From the NCBI GenBank assembly GCA_030431455.1, contig JAUIJE010000005.1:451460-515459 (forward strand): 64,000 nucleotides of DNA. Direction: 5' to 3'. The position numbers and the translations under genes are program-made. Source of the DNA: a bacterium. GTDB taxonomy: Bacteria > Myxococcota > UBA727 > JAUIJE01. Below are positions 35,027 through 43,842 of the stretch, one piece after another (positions within the stretch are counted from its first letter, which is position 1; every line of letters begins with the position of its first letter). The notes below the pieces were generated by a model, which was given only the letters and a program-made list of their open reading frames with translations, was not told where the DNA came from and ran no database searches.

Positions 35027-35745
35027 TGGCACTCGCTCACGGGCCCGTCGCCGTTTTCGTAGAAGCGGTTGTTGCCTTGGGCAAAATCGGGAACCGCGAC
35101 GTCGCCCACGCAACCGCGAACGAGGATGCCCCAGTGTTCGTTGTCGCGGAAGGTGGAGTTGGTGATGGCGGGGGCTTGGTTGGAGCCGTCGAGACCGAGC
35201 ACGCCCAACCCGTGCACCGCGCGTTCGATGATGACGTAGTCCAGCACCGACGCGGCGTCGGGACCGGCGAAGAGGTTGAGCCCCCCTTGGTTGAGCCCGC
35301 CAAAGCCGCCTTGGGTGTTGTCGTCGGAGGTGAACAGGACCTCCGCGCCCTCGACCCCCGCGGCCACCAGCTGCGACGACGGCGTGGTGTCGATGCGCGA
35401 TCCCCGCACGATGCGGACCTCGGCCCCGGTCTCGACGGTGAGGGTGGCCCCATCCGGCACGGTGAGCACCGCCTCCACGACGTGGGGCGAGTCCGCGCAC
35501 GCCCATGTCTCGTCGCCGGACAGCGCGTCGTGCATGGTGCCCGGCCCGTCGACGCAACTGTGGTCGCAGTCGGCGACCTTGTACCACTCCTCGCCGTTGC
35601 ACCGGATGAGCACCTGCTCTTCGCATTGCTCTTCGCCGATGGTGTCGCAGGGCAAGCCGAGCTGGGAGTCCCCACAGGCCCCCGCGGTCAACAGCAGCCC
35701 CACCACCGCCACCGGCCCGGTGGCTCTCCATGATTGCCCGGTCAT
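35023..35745 (-). CDS. Lipoprotein with right-handed beta-helix
   Basis: 240 residues from ATG 35745, one base after the upstream stop. Lipobox TAGAC. A short Cys-rich N-terminal part (LPCDTIGEEQCEEQVLIRCNGEEWYKVADCDHSC) is followed by a parallel beta-helix (LTVPDGATLTVETGAEVRIVRG, SQLVAAGVEGAEVLFTSDDN, NSTFRDNEHWGILVRGC). Such helices bind or cleave glycans or serve as rigid spacers; no catalytic residues are evident in so short a helix. Confidence 0.78.
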   Translation of the reverse strand: MTGQSWRATGPVAVVGLLLTAGACGDSQLGLPCDTIGEEQCEEQVLIRCNGEEWYKVADCDHSCVDGPGTMHDALSGDETWACADSPHVVEAVLTVPDGATLTVETGAEVRIVRGSRIDTTPSSQLVAAGVEGAEVLFTSDDNTQGGFGGLNQGGLNLFAGPDAASVLDYVIIERAVHGLGVLGLDGSNQAPAITNSTFRDNEHWGILVRGCVGDVAVPDFAQGNNRFYENGDGPVSECQ

Positions 35746-35746
35746 G

Positions 35747-37396
35747 TCACAGCTCGAAAATCAGGTAGCGCAACACCGCGTCCTCGGGACCGTCGAGGAC
35801 CTCGACCTCGCCCGTGGTGGCATCGCTCTCTTGGTGAAAGGAGGTGAACACCACCCGGCCCCCCACCCCCACCGGCCCGTCGGTGAACCCGACGGTGACG
35901 GGGGTGTTCTCGAGGGTGGCGATGGTGTCGTTGACGTAATAGGGCACGTCGCCCTGCAGGTACACGGTGGTGCCGGGGGCGACCTCTTGGATCAGGGCGT
36001 AGAAGCCGAAATTGAAGTCAATGTCGATGCGGTCTTGACCGGCGAATTGGGCCAAGCCGAGGTCGGCCACGTCGGTCTGGATCACCCCATCGACGCCGAA
36101 CTCGGCGGCGCTGTTGTCGCTGTCCGCGAACAGAAAATCGATGCGATCCGGCCAGGTCAGCTCGATGATGTCGTAGGCCTGATCGCTCACGTACAGGCTG
36201 CCCCCCGACTGCACGAACTGGCGGAGGTTGGCCGCCACCACCGGGTCGGGGGTCCCAACGAACTCGAGCTCGGACACGCCACAGTTGATGAACACCGCGT
36301 CGTACTCGGCCAGCGCCGCGTAGTCGCCGAAGATGTCCGCGGCCCACAACGCGCCGGGCTCGGTGGGGTTGCCGGAGGCCACGGTGATGTCCGCGAGGTC
36401 CATGCGCTCGAGCACGTTTTGGATCTTGTCGTAGAAGCCATCGATGACGAGGTAGCGCGCACCCCCGTCGGGGATGAGGGTGGTGCAGTCGCCGAGTTCG
36501 CCCGCCAGCGCGGTGCCGTCCGGGTTGTCGACCACGGTGAACACTTCGACGTCGGCCCAACTGTAGAAAAAGTCGCCGCGCTCCGCCCGGACCTGCACGG
36601 TGCGGGGGGCAGGAATGCCCGCGAGCAAAAACGCCCCCGTCTCGTCGGTCTCGGTCTCGAACACCGCGCCGTCGATGTCCTCGGTCAAGAACACCCGCAC
36701 CCCGGCCAGCCCCGCATCGGCGTCCGGGTCGGTGCACACCCGCCCGGTGATCTTGCCGGTGGTGTTGGGGTCGGGGGGTTGGCAGAACATCTGCTGCGGT
36801 TCGAGCAAGGTCTGTTCGCCGTCCTTGACCTCGACCTGGTGGGTGCGGCTGTAGCCCGGGGCCTGGACGTAGACCACGTGCACCCCCACCGGCACGTCGG
36901 GGAGCGAGAAGTTGCCCTCGGCGTCGGACACCGTCTCCCGGCGGCTCCCGTCGGGGAGCTGCACGCTGACGGTGGCGTCGGCGACAAAGCTGCCCACGTG
37001 CCGGTTGCAGATTTGGCCCACGATCTCGCCCGTGCCCGGCGGGTAGGCGAGCTCGCGGCAGGCGCTGTCCTCGAACACCGCCACCTCGTGCGGCTGCACC
37101 GTGAGGTCGAACTCCACCGAGAACGTGTCCCCCCGGGCGTGGAACGTGTGGGTGCCGTCGGCAATGTTCCTGATCTCAAACGCGCCGGTCTCGTCGGTGG
37201 TGTCCGTCCGGTCGGTCTCAAAGCCGGCCCCGTCGGTGTACGTGACCGAGACCTCGACCCCCTCCGCGACCTGGCCGGTCACCGGGTTGCAGATCGTGCC
37301 CGCCACCCCGCCGGTGACCTCCTCGAGGGGTTCGTCGGTGCACGCCGAGCACACCAGGGCCACCGCCCCCCACACCCACACGTGACGCCGCATCAT
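35747..37396 (-). CDS. Lipoprotein with three CarboxypepD_reg-like domains and a GATase/ThuA-like domain
   Basis: 549 residues from ATG 37396, overlapping the upstream stop as ATGA. Lipobox CSAC. Three regulatory-like beta-sandwich repeats fill residues 20-290, each with a C-N-x-x-T/H-G-type opening (VAGTICNPVTGQ, VGQICNRHVGSFV, ITGRVCTDPDAD) and ending DETGAFEI/DAEGNFSL/DETGAFLL. The C-terminal half has the Rossmann-like pattern of ThuA/class I amidotransferase-like proteins: ARYLVIDGFYDKIQNVLE, YDAVFINCGVSELEF, NLRQFVQSGGSLYVSDQAYD, GRVVFTSFHQE. The Cys in FINCGVSE is where a nucleophile would lie. Function unknown. Confidence 0.8.
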   Translation of the reverse strand: MMRRHVWVWGAVALVCSACTDEPLEEVTGGVAGTICNPVTGQVAEGVEVSVTYTDGAGFETDRTDTTDETGAFEIRNIADGTHTFHARGDTFSVEFDLTVQPHEVAVFEDSACRELAYPPGTGEIVGQICNRHVGSFVADATVSVQLPDGSRRETVSDAEGNFSLPDVPVGVHVVYVQAPGYSRTHQVEVKDGEQTLLEPQQMFCQPPDPNTTGKITGRVCTDPDADAGLAGVRVFLTEDIDGAVFETETDETGAFLLAGIPAPRTVQVRAERGDFFYSWADVEVFTVVDNPDGTALAGELGDCTTLIPDGGARYLVIDGFYDKIQNVLERMDLADITVASGNPTEPGALWAADIFGDYAALAEYDAVFINCGVSELEFVGTPDPVVAANLRQFVQSGGSLYVSDQAYDIIELTWPDRIDFLFADSDNSAAEFGVDGVIQTDVADLGLAQFAGQDRIDIDFNFGFYALIQEVAPGTTVYLQGDVPYYVNDTIATLENTPVTVGFTDGPVGVGGRVVFTSFHQESDATTGEVEVLDGPEDAVLRYLIFEL

Positions 37397-39213
37397 GGCC
37401 CCTCCCCCCCGTCGAGGGTGCACAGGTCGACCGAGAGCTCGACCTGGGACCCCTGCCAGGCATCGCAGGCCCGCCCGAAGAGCTGAATGGTGTTGTCCTC
37501 ACCGAGGTCGAAGCCGTCCTCGTGGCTGGGGTCTTGTTCGATGACTTCGCCCCCGAGCAACACGTTGACCCGGTTGGTCAAGTCGAGGTCCTCGGTGAGC
37601 TGCACGCTGCAGGCCGAGACCTGGCGACCGATGGCGCGGAACGCCTCCTGGAGCGTGTCGATGTCCGACGCCTCGATGTATTTGGTCGCGCCCGCGGCCG
37701 CGGTCCCGCCCGCCTCGGCCATGTCGTTGAGCACGTAGGCGAAGTTCTCCACGCCGGGGATGCCGATGACGTACGTGGCGATGCCGTCGGCGGCCAAGGC
37801 GCTGACCTCGGACACCGCCGCGGCGTTGTCGAGACAGAGCGAGCCATCGATGACCAGCGAGCAGTCCGCGTCGGGGTTGCTGCAGGTGCAGGTCAAGGGG
37901 TCGAGCAACGCGTTGCAGTTGGGGCCGCCGTCGGTGGCGAGCACCACCGCGATGTTCTTGCCCGAGCTGGCGAAGCCGTTCATGTAGCTGCGCACCGCGG
38001 CCAGGGTGCCGCTGGTGGGCGTGGCCCCGAGGGGGCTCGACTCGAACTCGTCAAGCTGGTCGGCGATGTCCCCCGCGCGCCCATACGCGGGCTCGACGTC
38101 GATGCCCCCCGCGCCGCAGCTGTCATCGTCGCGGTGGGGGAACAGCATCAGGCCGAACTCGATCGCGTCCTCGAGCTCCCCGGTCACGGCCTTGACCGCC
38201 TGCACCACGCCCGCCCACCGGGTGGTCCCGTAGCTCGGGGCCGCGTTGGACATCGAGCCCGACCGGTCGACGACCAACATCAACACGCCCTCTTGGCTCT
38301 CGGTGGGCAGCACCGCCTCCGAGATGCAGGTCTCTTCCACGCAGCCGCCCCCGTTGGTCACCGTGACCTCCTCGCCCCCGCGCACGATCGCCCCCAATGT
38401 AACTGTGCTCGTTCCGTCGCTGACGGTGATCGCCACCGAGCCGGGCGCCATCGGCCCCAATGTAAATGTCCCCTCGGTGTCGGTCAGGTCCTCATACACC
38501 TCACCGCGGCTGTCCTCGGCGGTGACCACCGCGCCCGCCCACGGGCCGCTGCTGCCGGGATCACAGAGCACCCCGCTGACCAGCCCGGAGTTGGCGTCCG
38601 GGGCCTGGCAGCTCTCGCCCCCGTCGAGGAAGAACACCTCGCCCGCCTCCACCGAAACCGGCCAAGCCCGGGAAAAGCCCGGCGCGGTGACCTGCACGAT
38701 GTGCTCGCCCTCGGGGATGTCCCGCAACAAGAACGCGCCGTTTTCGTCGGTGGTGGTCTCCACCGTGGTGCCATCGGCCAGGGTCAGGGTCACCGCCCCG
38801 TCCTGAATGAGGTCCCCGACGTGGCGGTTGCAGATCACGCCCTCGACGTCACCGACCCCCACGCCCACGTATTCGTCGCGGCAGGCGCTGTCCACGACGT
38901 GGGTGATCTGCTCGAACTCGATGGTCACGTCCATCGACCGGTCCTCGCGACCGACGTCGATGGTCAGCGGGTAGGTGCCGACGGTGACTTCCTCGAAGCG
39001 AAACGCGCCCCGCTCGTCGGTGACGGTCTCGAGCAACGTGCCCTGCACGTCGAGGTTGATGAGGGCCCCCCGCATGGGGAAGCCCGTGGTCTCAGAACAG
39101 GCCACCCCGGTGAGGTCGCCGAACTCGACGCGGTCGATGCGGCCGAGGTCCTCGCAGTTGCAGTGCGGCAACAGGAACAGGGCGAGCAGCCCGATCGTCT
39201 TTGTCGTTCGCAT
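37393..39213 (-). CDS. VWA-domain surface lipoprotein with CarboxypepD_reg-like repeats, first gene of the operon
   Basis: 606 residues. Signal peptide with likely lipobox LLPHC. Three regulatory-like beta-sandwich repeats occupy residues 30-270 (DERGAFRFEEVTVG, DENGAFLLRDIPEG, DTEGTFTLGPMAPG). The VWA domain follows with an intact MIDAS: VLMLVVDRSGSMSNAAPSYG (DxSxS), the Thr in LGATPTSGTL and the Asp in VLATDGGPNCN. A Cys-rich insertion (LDPLTCTCSNPDADC) lies inside it. VWA domains bind proteins through a divalent metal, so an adhesion or assembly role at the cell surface is likely. Related in repeat type to the next gene. Confidence 0.85.
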   Translation of the reverse strand: MRTTKTIGLLALFLLPHCNCEDLGRIDRVEFGDLTGVACSETTGFPMRGALINLDVQGTLLETVTDERGAFRFEEVTVGTYPLTIDVGREDRSMDVTIEFEQITHVVDSACRDEYVGVGVGDVEGVICNRHVGDLIQDGAVTLTLADGTTVETTTDENGAFLLRDIPEGEHIVQVTAPGFSRAWPVSVEAGEVFFLDGGESCQAPDANSGLVSGVLCDPGSSGPWAGAVVTAEDSRGEVYEDLTDTEGTFTLGPMAPGSVAITVSDGTSTVTLGAIVRGGEEVTVTNGGGCVEETCISEAVLPTESQEGVLMLVVDRSGSMSNAAPSYGTTRWAGVVQAVKAVTGELEDAIEFGLMLFPHRDDDSCGAGGIDVEPAYGRAGDIADQLDEFESSPLGATPTSGTLAAVRSYMNGFASSGKNIAVVLATDGGPNCNALLDPLTCTCSNPDADCSLVIDGSLCLDNAAAVSEVSALAADGIATYVIGIPGVENFAYVLNDMAEAGGTAAAGATKYIEASDIDTLQEAFRAIGRQVSACSVQLTEDLDLTNRVNVLLGGEVIEQDPSHEDGFDLGEDNTIQLFGRACDAWQGSQVELSVDLCTLDGGEGP

Positions 39214-39349
39214 GTCCCCCCCAGGTCATCGTGGGCTTCGACGTCTCTTGGGAAGGAGTGTTCATGTCGGGAATTGTGCGTGATGGCAAATGGGCCAGGT
39301 GGCGCAAAAGCGCCGAAGCTGCTGCGCAAAGCGCGCAGCGGGGCGTGGA

Positions 39350-39490
39350 TCACACCCGGTGCAGCTGGCCTTGGCGCGCCCGGCGCTCGTGGTGGGCCAG
39401 GTACAACTCGACCATGCTTTTGACCCATTCGGGCGCGGTCTTCTTGGCTTGCTCGGCCTGGTCGCGCTTTTTGGTGTCTTGCTCGGTCAT
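39350..39490 (-). CDS. Possible small charged protein upstream of the lipoprotein operon
   Basis: 46 residues from ATG 39490, after a G-rich stretch that is only a poor ribosome binding site. Reads MTEQDTKKRDQAEQAKKTAP then an amphipathic helix EWVKSMVELYLAHHERRARQ. The composition is protein-like and the stop is followed by the 136-base gap leading to the VWA gene. No family recognised; could be a chance frame. Confidence 0.4.
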   Translation of the reverse strand: MTEQDTKKRDQAEQAKKTAPEWVKSMVELYLAHHERRARQGQLHRV

Positions 39491-39745
39491 GTTGACCCCC
39501 CCATCTTGCTGTGCGGCGTGGTGTTGTGCGCCGGCGGCTTGTCATTCTTGAACGCACGGGTCGTGCCAACGATCCATCGGCCCGGTGTCAGGCGATCCGA
39601 GTGGGTGTACAGCGGCTTTTTGTGGTGAGGGCGACAGAAAAGTCACAGTTCTGTCAGCGGCGTGGCGGATTCGACCCACCCCGCGTGTGGGCCCGCCGAC
39701 ACAGCGGGGCGACACACACCAATCGCACACCGGCAAAGGCGCGGG
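39491..39745. other. Intergenic region between the Nudix-MBL gene and the small frame
   Basis: 255 bases without a convincing gene. It contains an inverted repeat at 39633-39655 (arms GACAGAA and TTCTGTC, 9-base loop), about 90 bases downstream of the Nudix-MBL stop. The promoter of the lipoprotein operon is probably further on, between here and 39213. Confidence 0.5.
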
Positions 39746-41281
39746 TCAGTCGGCCACGAACCGGTCGCCGTCTCGATGACACGCGCCCGTCTCGCCGAGG
39801 TGGATCAACGAGGCGAGCACGCTCCGCGCGGCCAACGGCCACATCACCTGGGGCACGTCTTGGTAGGCGTGGGCCACGATGTCCTCGGGGGTGGCCGCGC
39901 CCAGCTCGCGCAGGGCCTCGCGCACCGCGTCCTGGCGGGCCTGGCGGTGGGCGATCTGCTCTTCGATCTTTTTGCGGCCGTCGGCGAGCAACGGGCCGTG
40001 GGACGGCACCAGCTGCTCGAACGGCAACGCCAGCGTGCGGCGCAGGCTCTCGAGGTACGTCCCGAGGTGTCCCTCGGGGGGATCGATCAGGATCGAGCCG
40101 GTCGAGGCCACCAGGTCGCCCGCGATCAGCGTGCGGCTGTGGGCGTCGTAGAACGCCAGGTGCCCGTCGGCGTGGCCGGGGGTGTACAGCGCGGTCAAGG
40201 TGCCGTCGTCGTCCGGCAATGTCACGTCATCGCCGTCGCCCAACGCGCGCTCGAGCGGCAGCCCGCAGAGCTTCCCGGTGTCGGCGTGGGCCCAGATGGG
40301 CAGGCCGTACTTTTTGGCCACCCGGGCCGCGTCCCCGGTGTGGTCGTGGTGGTGGTGGGTGAGCAGCACCGCCACCGGCCGGCGCCCTTGGGCCCGGAGC
40401 AGGGCCACCAGCGCGTCAAACCGTGCCCGCTCGTCGTCGTAGGGCGTGGCGGGGTCGATGATGAAGTACGTCTTCTTGCCGAACAGCACGGTGTTGGTGT
40501 GGGTGGCCGGCGGCAGCGTCGGGGTGCGAAACGGCTGAACGTACAGGCCTTGGATGATGTCTTGGGTCTCCGGCACATGCTCGGGGCGCACGCGCTTGAG
40601 CTGGTCGATGAGCGACGGGAGCGCGTGGTCGACACACCGGGCCAACGTCGTGACCACGTGGCGGATGGGGGGCAACAGGAGCGCCTCACCGGTATGCCAC
40701 TGCGCGCACAGGTCCGCCGGTGATGTCCAGTGAATGCCGTCGAGCTCGTCGAGCGGGGCGGTCCGGACCACGCGGGGGTCGTCGGGATCGAGCGGCAACA
40801 AAAACTGCCGCACCGCGAACGTCTTGGGCCGGGAGTCGGCGGTGATCCACAAGCCGAGCGGCAACAGGTCGGAATCGTCGAGGAACAGCTCGAGTTCGCG
40901 CAGGATGTCGAGGATGTCGTCGCCCCGCTCGACCCGGTCCACGAACCGGGCGCGCTTGTCCCCCCGGGCCGGCGCGCCGCGTTTGTCGGTGACGAACCAG
41001 TGGCCCACCTCTTCGCCCAGCTCGCGCATCGCGCAGGCGCGCTCGGCGATGGAGGCGGAGCCGTCCGAGAGCTCATTGACCAAGGGCAACGCCTCGTCGG
41101 TGTCGTCGACCCCGCCCCCGGGGAACGCCAGATATCGCGGATAGCTGCGCGCAGAATCCGTGCGCCGGCCCACCAGGACCTGGCCTCGTTTGTCCCGCGG
41201 AATCACCGCCGCGGCCCGGCGCCGGATGGTCTTGCCCGCACCCACGGCGGAAGTATGCCACGCCCGGCCCGGTTGACCCAT
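39746..41281 (-). CDS. Nudix-metallo-beta-lactamase fusion protein
   Basis: 511 residues from ATG 41281; starts at 41389 or GTG 41245 are also possible, none with a clear ribosome binding site. The N-terminal 230 residues form a Nudix domain: AFPGGGVDDTDE, an insertion, then CAMRELGEEVGHW, keeping REXXEEXG. The C-terminal half is a metallo-beta-lactamase fold of the LACTB2/glyoxalase II type with THHHHDHTGD at 308-317, and further ligands in YTPGHADGHLAF, IAGDLVAS and VPSHGP, so the zinc site is complete. It may hydrolyse a nucleotide-linked substrate and then an ester or nucleic acid (inference). Divergent from the cytochrome gene. Confidence 0.85.
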   Translation of the reverse strand: MGQPGRAWHTSAVGAGKTIRRRAAAVIPRDKRGQVLVGRRTDSARSYPRYLAFPGGGVDDTDEALPLVNELSDGSASIAERACAMRELGEEVGHWFVTDKRGAPARGDKRARFVDRVERGDDILDILRELELFLDDSDLLPLGLWITADSRPKTFAVRQFLLPLDPDDPRVVRTAPLDELDGIHWTSPADLCAQWHTGEALLLPPIRHVVTTLARCVDHALPSLIDQLKRVRPEHVPETQDIIQGLYVQPFRTPTLPPATHTNTVLFGKKTYFIIDPATPYDDERARFDALVALLRAQGRRPVAVLLTHHHHDHTGDAARVAKKYGLPIWAHADTGKLCGLPLERALGDGDDVTLPDDDGTLTALYTPGHADGHLAFYDAHSRTLIAGDLVASTGSILIDPPEGHLGTYLESLRRTLALPFEQLVPSHGPLLADGRKKIEEQIAHRQARQDAVREALRELGAATPEDIVAHAYQDVPQVMWPLAARSVLASLIHLGETGACHRDGDRFVAD

Positions 41282-41309
41282 CCAAGAGGGCGGACTCATC
41301 ATCCCCGCG

Positions 41310-43760
41310 ATGTCGTTCACGCCGAACATCGGGTCACGGGCGCGCCCTCGCCGGGCGTGGGCGGTGGCGTTGCTCATCGAGGTGCTCACCGCGCTCTTGA
41401 TGCTTCGTCACGATTTGGCCCCCAAGACGCGCGACCTCATCGTGGGCATCCACATTGTGCTCGGCTTCGTCACCTTGTTGTCCGTGCTGCTCGTGGGCCT
41501 GCGGGCGGCGCTGCAACGGCGCGGCCCGCTCGAGGTCGGGCTGTGGCTGGTGTTTGTCTCCGGGGTGGTGGCCACGGGTTTTGGCGCGAGCCGGGCGTTC
41601 GCCTTGATCGGGGCCGCCCACGCGGTGATCGCCACCGTGTTCATCGTGGCCCGGCTGGTGCCGCGGCGGTTGGCGTTTGCGATCATCCCGTTCGCGGCCG
41701 CGATCGTCGGGTCGCTCAGCTACGGGCTGACCGCGGAGCGCGCCCCCACCGTCGAGCCGGTGTACCCCACCGGGCCCATCGACCCGACCCCGCCCGTCGG
41801 GTACGTCGACACCAGCGCCCTGCTGCCCGGCGACGCCGCGCGGTTCACGGACGTGACCCGCTGCGACGTCTGCCACGCCGCGCTCACCGACGACTTCCAC
41901 CGCTCGGTGCACCGGCACGCGTCGCTGACCAATCCCTACTATGTCTCGTCCGTGCGCCGGCTCATCGACGAGCGCGGGCCGGACGCGGCCGCGGCCTGCG
42001 CGGGTTGCCACGACCTCGGACTTGTCGCCCACGGTCGGTTCCCCGATGCGCTCACCGTCGAGCAGCCCGATGTTCCGCCCCGGGCGGACATCGGCATCCC
42101 CTGCCTCGCCTGCCACGGCGCCACCCAGGTCCGCTCCCAACGCGGCAATGGCGCGCTCGCCCTCGCCTTGCCCCGCGACCCCATCGTGACCTCCGACGGG
42201 CTCGAACACTTCTTACATTTTCTGCTCACCTACGCCGACCCCCGCGCCCACCGCGAACAGATGATGCGCCCCGACACCAAGAGCTCGACCCGGTGCGGCA
42301 CGTGCCACCAAGCGTTCCTACACGAGGGGATCAATGGCATTGCCCACACCCGGGGCCAGACCGAGCGAGACGACCACCGGAACTCCGCGTACTTTCCCGC
42401 CGCCGGTCCCACCGGGCGCCTGCCCCTCGACGTCGGCCCGCAAAGTTGCGTCGACTGCCACATGAGCGAAGGCGCCCAGGGGCACGCCACGTTCGCGGCC
42501 CACACCGCCCTCGCCACCTTCCGCGGAGATGCCGCCGCGGTGGACGCGATCACCGCCCAGCTGCAGCCCGAAGACCCCTTTGTCCGGCTCTCCTGGGTGA
42601 GCGTGGACCGGGGCGTGGTCCGGCCCTCGGACGGGCGGTTGCCGGCCCGCAACTCGTCGGCCCAGCTGCATTTGTTGATCACCAACGAAAGGGTTGGCCA
42701 CGCGTTCCCCGCGGGGACCAAGGACACCCACGACCTGCGGCTCGAGGTCTCGTTCGTGGACGAAGACGGCCGCAGCCTGCCCTTGGCCGACGACGCCCCC
42801 CACGCGCTGGGCACGGCCATGCTCGACGCCGCGGGGGCGCCCAACATCCGCCACGACACCCAATCTCTCTGGACCGCGCTGTTCGAGCACAGCCTGCTGC
42901 CCGGCCACGGTCACATCGTGCGCTACCAACTCGAGCGCGCCCCCAGCGAGGAGCGCCCGGTGCGCGCGGTGGCCCGGCTGGTCCACCGCAAGTTCCGTCC
43001 CGCGTTCTCCGCCGCGGTGGACGCGCCCCCCGCGCCCGAGGTGGTCATCGCCGACACCGCCGCGGCCCCGCCCCTGCCCGCCGCGGTGCGGCTCGCGCGG
43101 TACGCCGACGCGGCCGCGGCCAACTGGGAAGACGAGCTCGCCAAGGCCGCCATCGACGAGGCCAACTCCCACGTGCGGGGGCCGGAGGACGCGGTCGAGG
43201 TGCAACTCGCCCGCGCCCGGTTCCTGCTCGAGCGCAAACGCCAGTACGCGGTGGTGACCGACCTGCTCGCCGACGTGCCCGACCCCCGCGCCCGGGCCTT
43301 GCTCGGCCGGGCCCTGCTCGACGGGGGCAACGCCACCCGCGCCCGCGAGGTGCTCGAGGACCTGACCGAACGCTTCGGCAACGACCTGGAGCTGTTGCTG
43401 CGCACCGCCGAGGCCCGGCGCCGCACGGGCTCGCTCCCCGGCGCGCTGGAGCTCGTTGACGAGGTCATCGCCGCGGCCCCCGACCACTTCCGCGCGCTCC
43501 AGCTCGAGGTCGCCCTCGCCGGCGAGCTCGGGGACAAAGACCGCGCGCGACGCGCCCGCGAGCAGGCCGAGCGGGTGCGCCCCGACCGCGACGCCCAGCT
43601 CGCCGCGGTGGAGCGGCAAAAGCGCGATCAGGTCGCGGACCGGGAAGCGGACCGGGCCCACGTCCACCAGCTGCGCACCCAGGCCGCGGCGGCGGCGGCC
43701 CCCGCGCCCGCCCCGCTCCCGGGGTTGCCGGTGCCGTTTTCCCCGCGGCCCTCCCCGTGA
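41310..43760 (+). CDS. Membrane-anchored pentahaem cytochrome c with TPR tail
   Basis: 816 residues. Four or five transmembrane helices cover residues 15-140 (AWAVALLIEVLTALLML, LIVGIHIVLGFVTLLSVLLVGL, FAIIPFAAAIVGSLSYG). Five CXXCH haem sites follow: CDVCH (185), CAGCH (230), CLACH (265), CGTCH (329) and CVDCH (380), with further His residues available as distal ligands. Residues 400-560 are beta-rich and the last 200 are TPR-like helices (AREVLEDLTERFGNDLELLLRTAEARRRTGSLPGALELVDEVI). A periplasmic electron-transfer protein resembling the cytochrome c554/NapC-NrfH multihaem group is likely. Start ATG 41310 is chosen by its position before the first helix. Confidence 0.85.
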   Translation: MSFTPNIGSRARPRRAWAVALLIEVLTALLMLRHDLAPKTRDLIVGIHIVLGFVTLLSVLLVGLRAALQRRGPLEVGLWLVFVSGVVATGFGASRAFALIGAAHAVIATVFIVARLVPRRLAFAIIPFAAAIVGSLSYGLTAERAPTVEPVYPTGPIDPTPPVGYVDTSALLPGDAARFTDVTRCDVCHAALTDDFHRSVHRHASLTNPYYVSSVRRLIDERGPDAAAACAGCHDLGLVAHGRFPDALTVEQPDVPPRADIGIPCLACHGATQVRSQRGNGALALALPRDPIVTSDGLEHFLHFLLTYADPRAHREQMMRPDTKSSTRCGTCHQAFLHEGINGIAHTRGQTERDDHRNSAYFPAAGPTGRLPLDVGPQSCVDCHMSEGAQGHATFAAHTALATFRGDAAAVDAITAQLQPEDPFVRLSWVSVDRGVVRPSDGRLPARNSSAQLHLLITNERVGHAFPAGTKDTHDLRLEVSFVDEDGRSLPLADDAPHALGTAMLDAAGAPNIRHDTQSLWTALFEHSLLPGHGHIVRYQLERAPSEERPVRAVARLVHRKFRPAFSAAVDAPPAPEVVIADTAAAPPLPAAVRLARYADAAAANWEDELAKAAIDEANSHVRGPEDAVEVQLARARFLLERKRQYAVVTDLLADVPDPRARALLGRALLDGGNATRAREVLEDLTERFGNDLELLLRTAEARRRTGSLPGALELVDEVIAAAPDHFRALQLEVALAGELGDKDRARRAREQAERVRPDRDAQLAAVERQKRDQVADREADRAHVHQLRTQAAAAAAPAPAPLPGLPVPFSPRPSP

Positions 43761-43842
43761 GCGGCGCGGGCCTCTTGTCGCGATTGTTCAAGCCCGCGCG
43801 CGGCTCGAGGACGTAGGCTCGCGGCGTGTGCCAGGAGGCCCC

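Noticed and set aside
39633-39655. Inverted repeat GACAGAA/TTCTGTC as a terminator for the Nudix-MBL gene
   Set aside because: It is A+T-containing with a 9-base loop and no T-run in the relevant direction; left as an unexplained palindrome.
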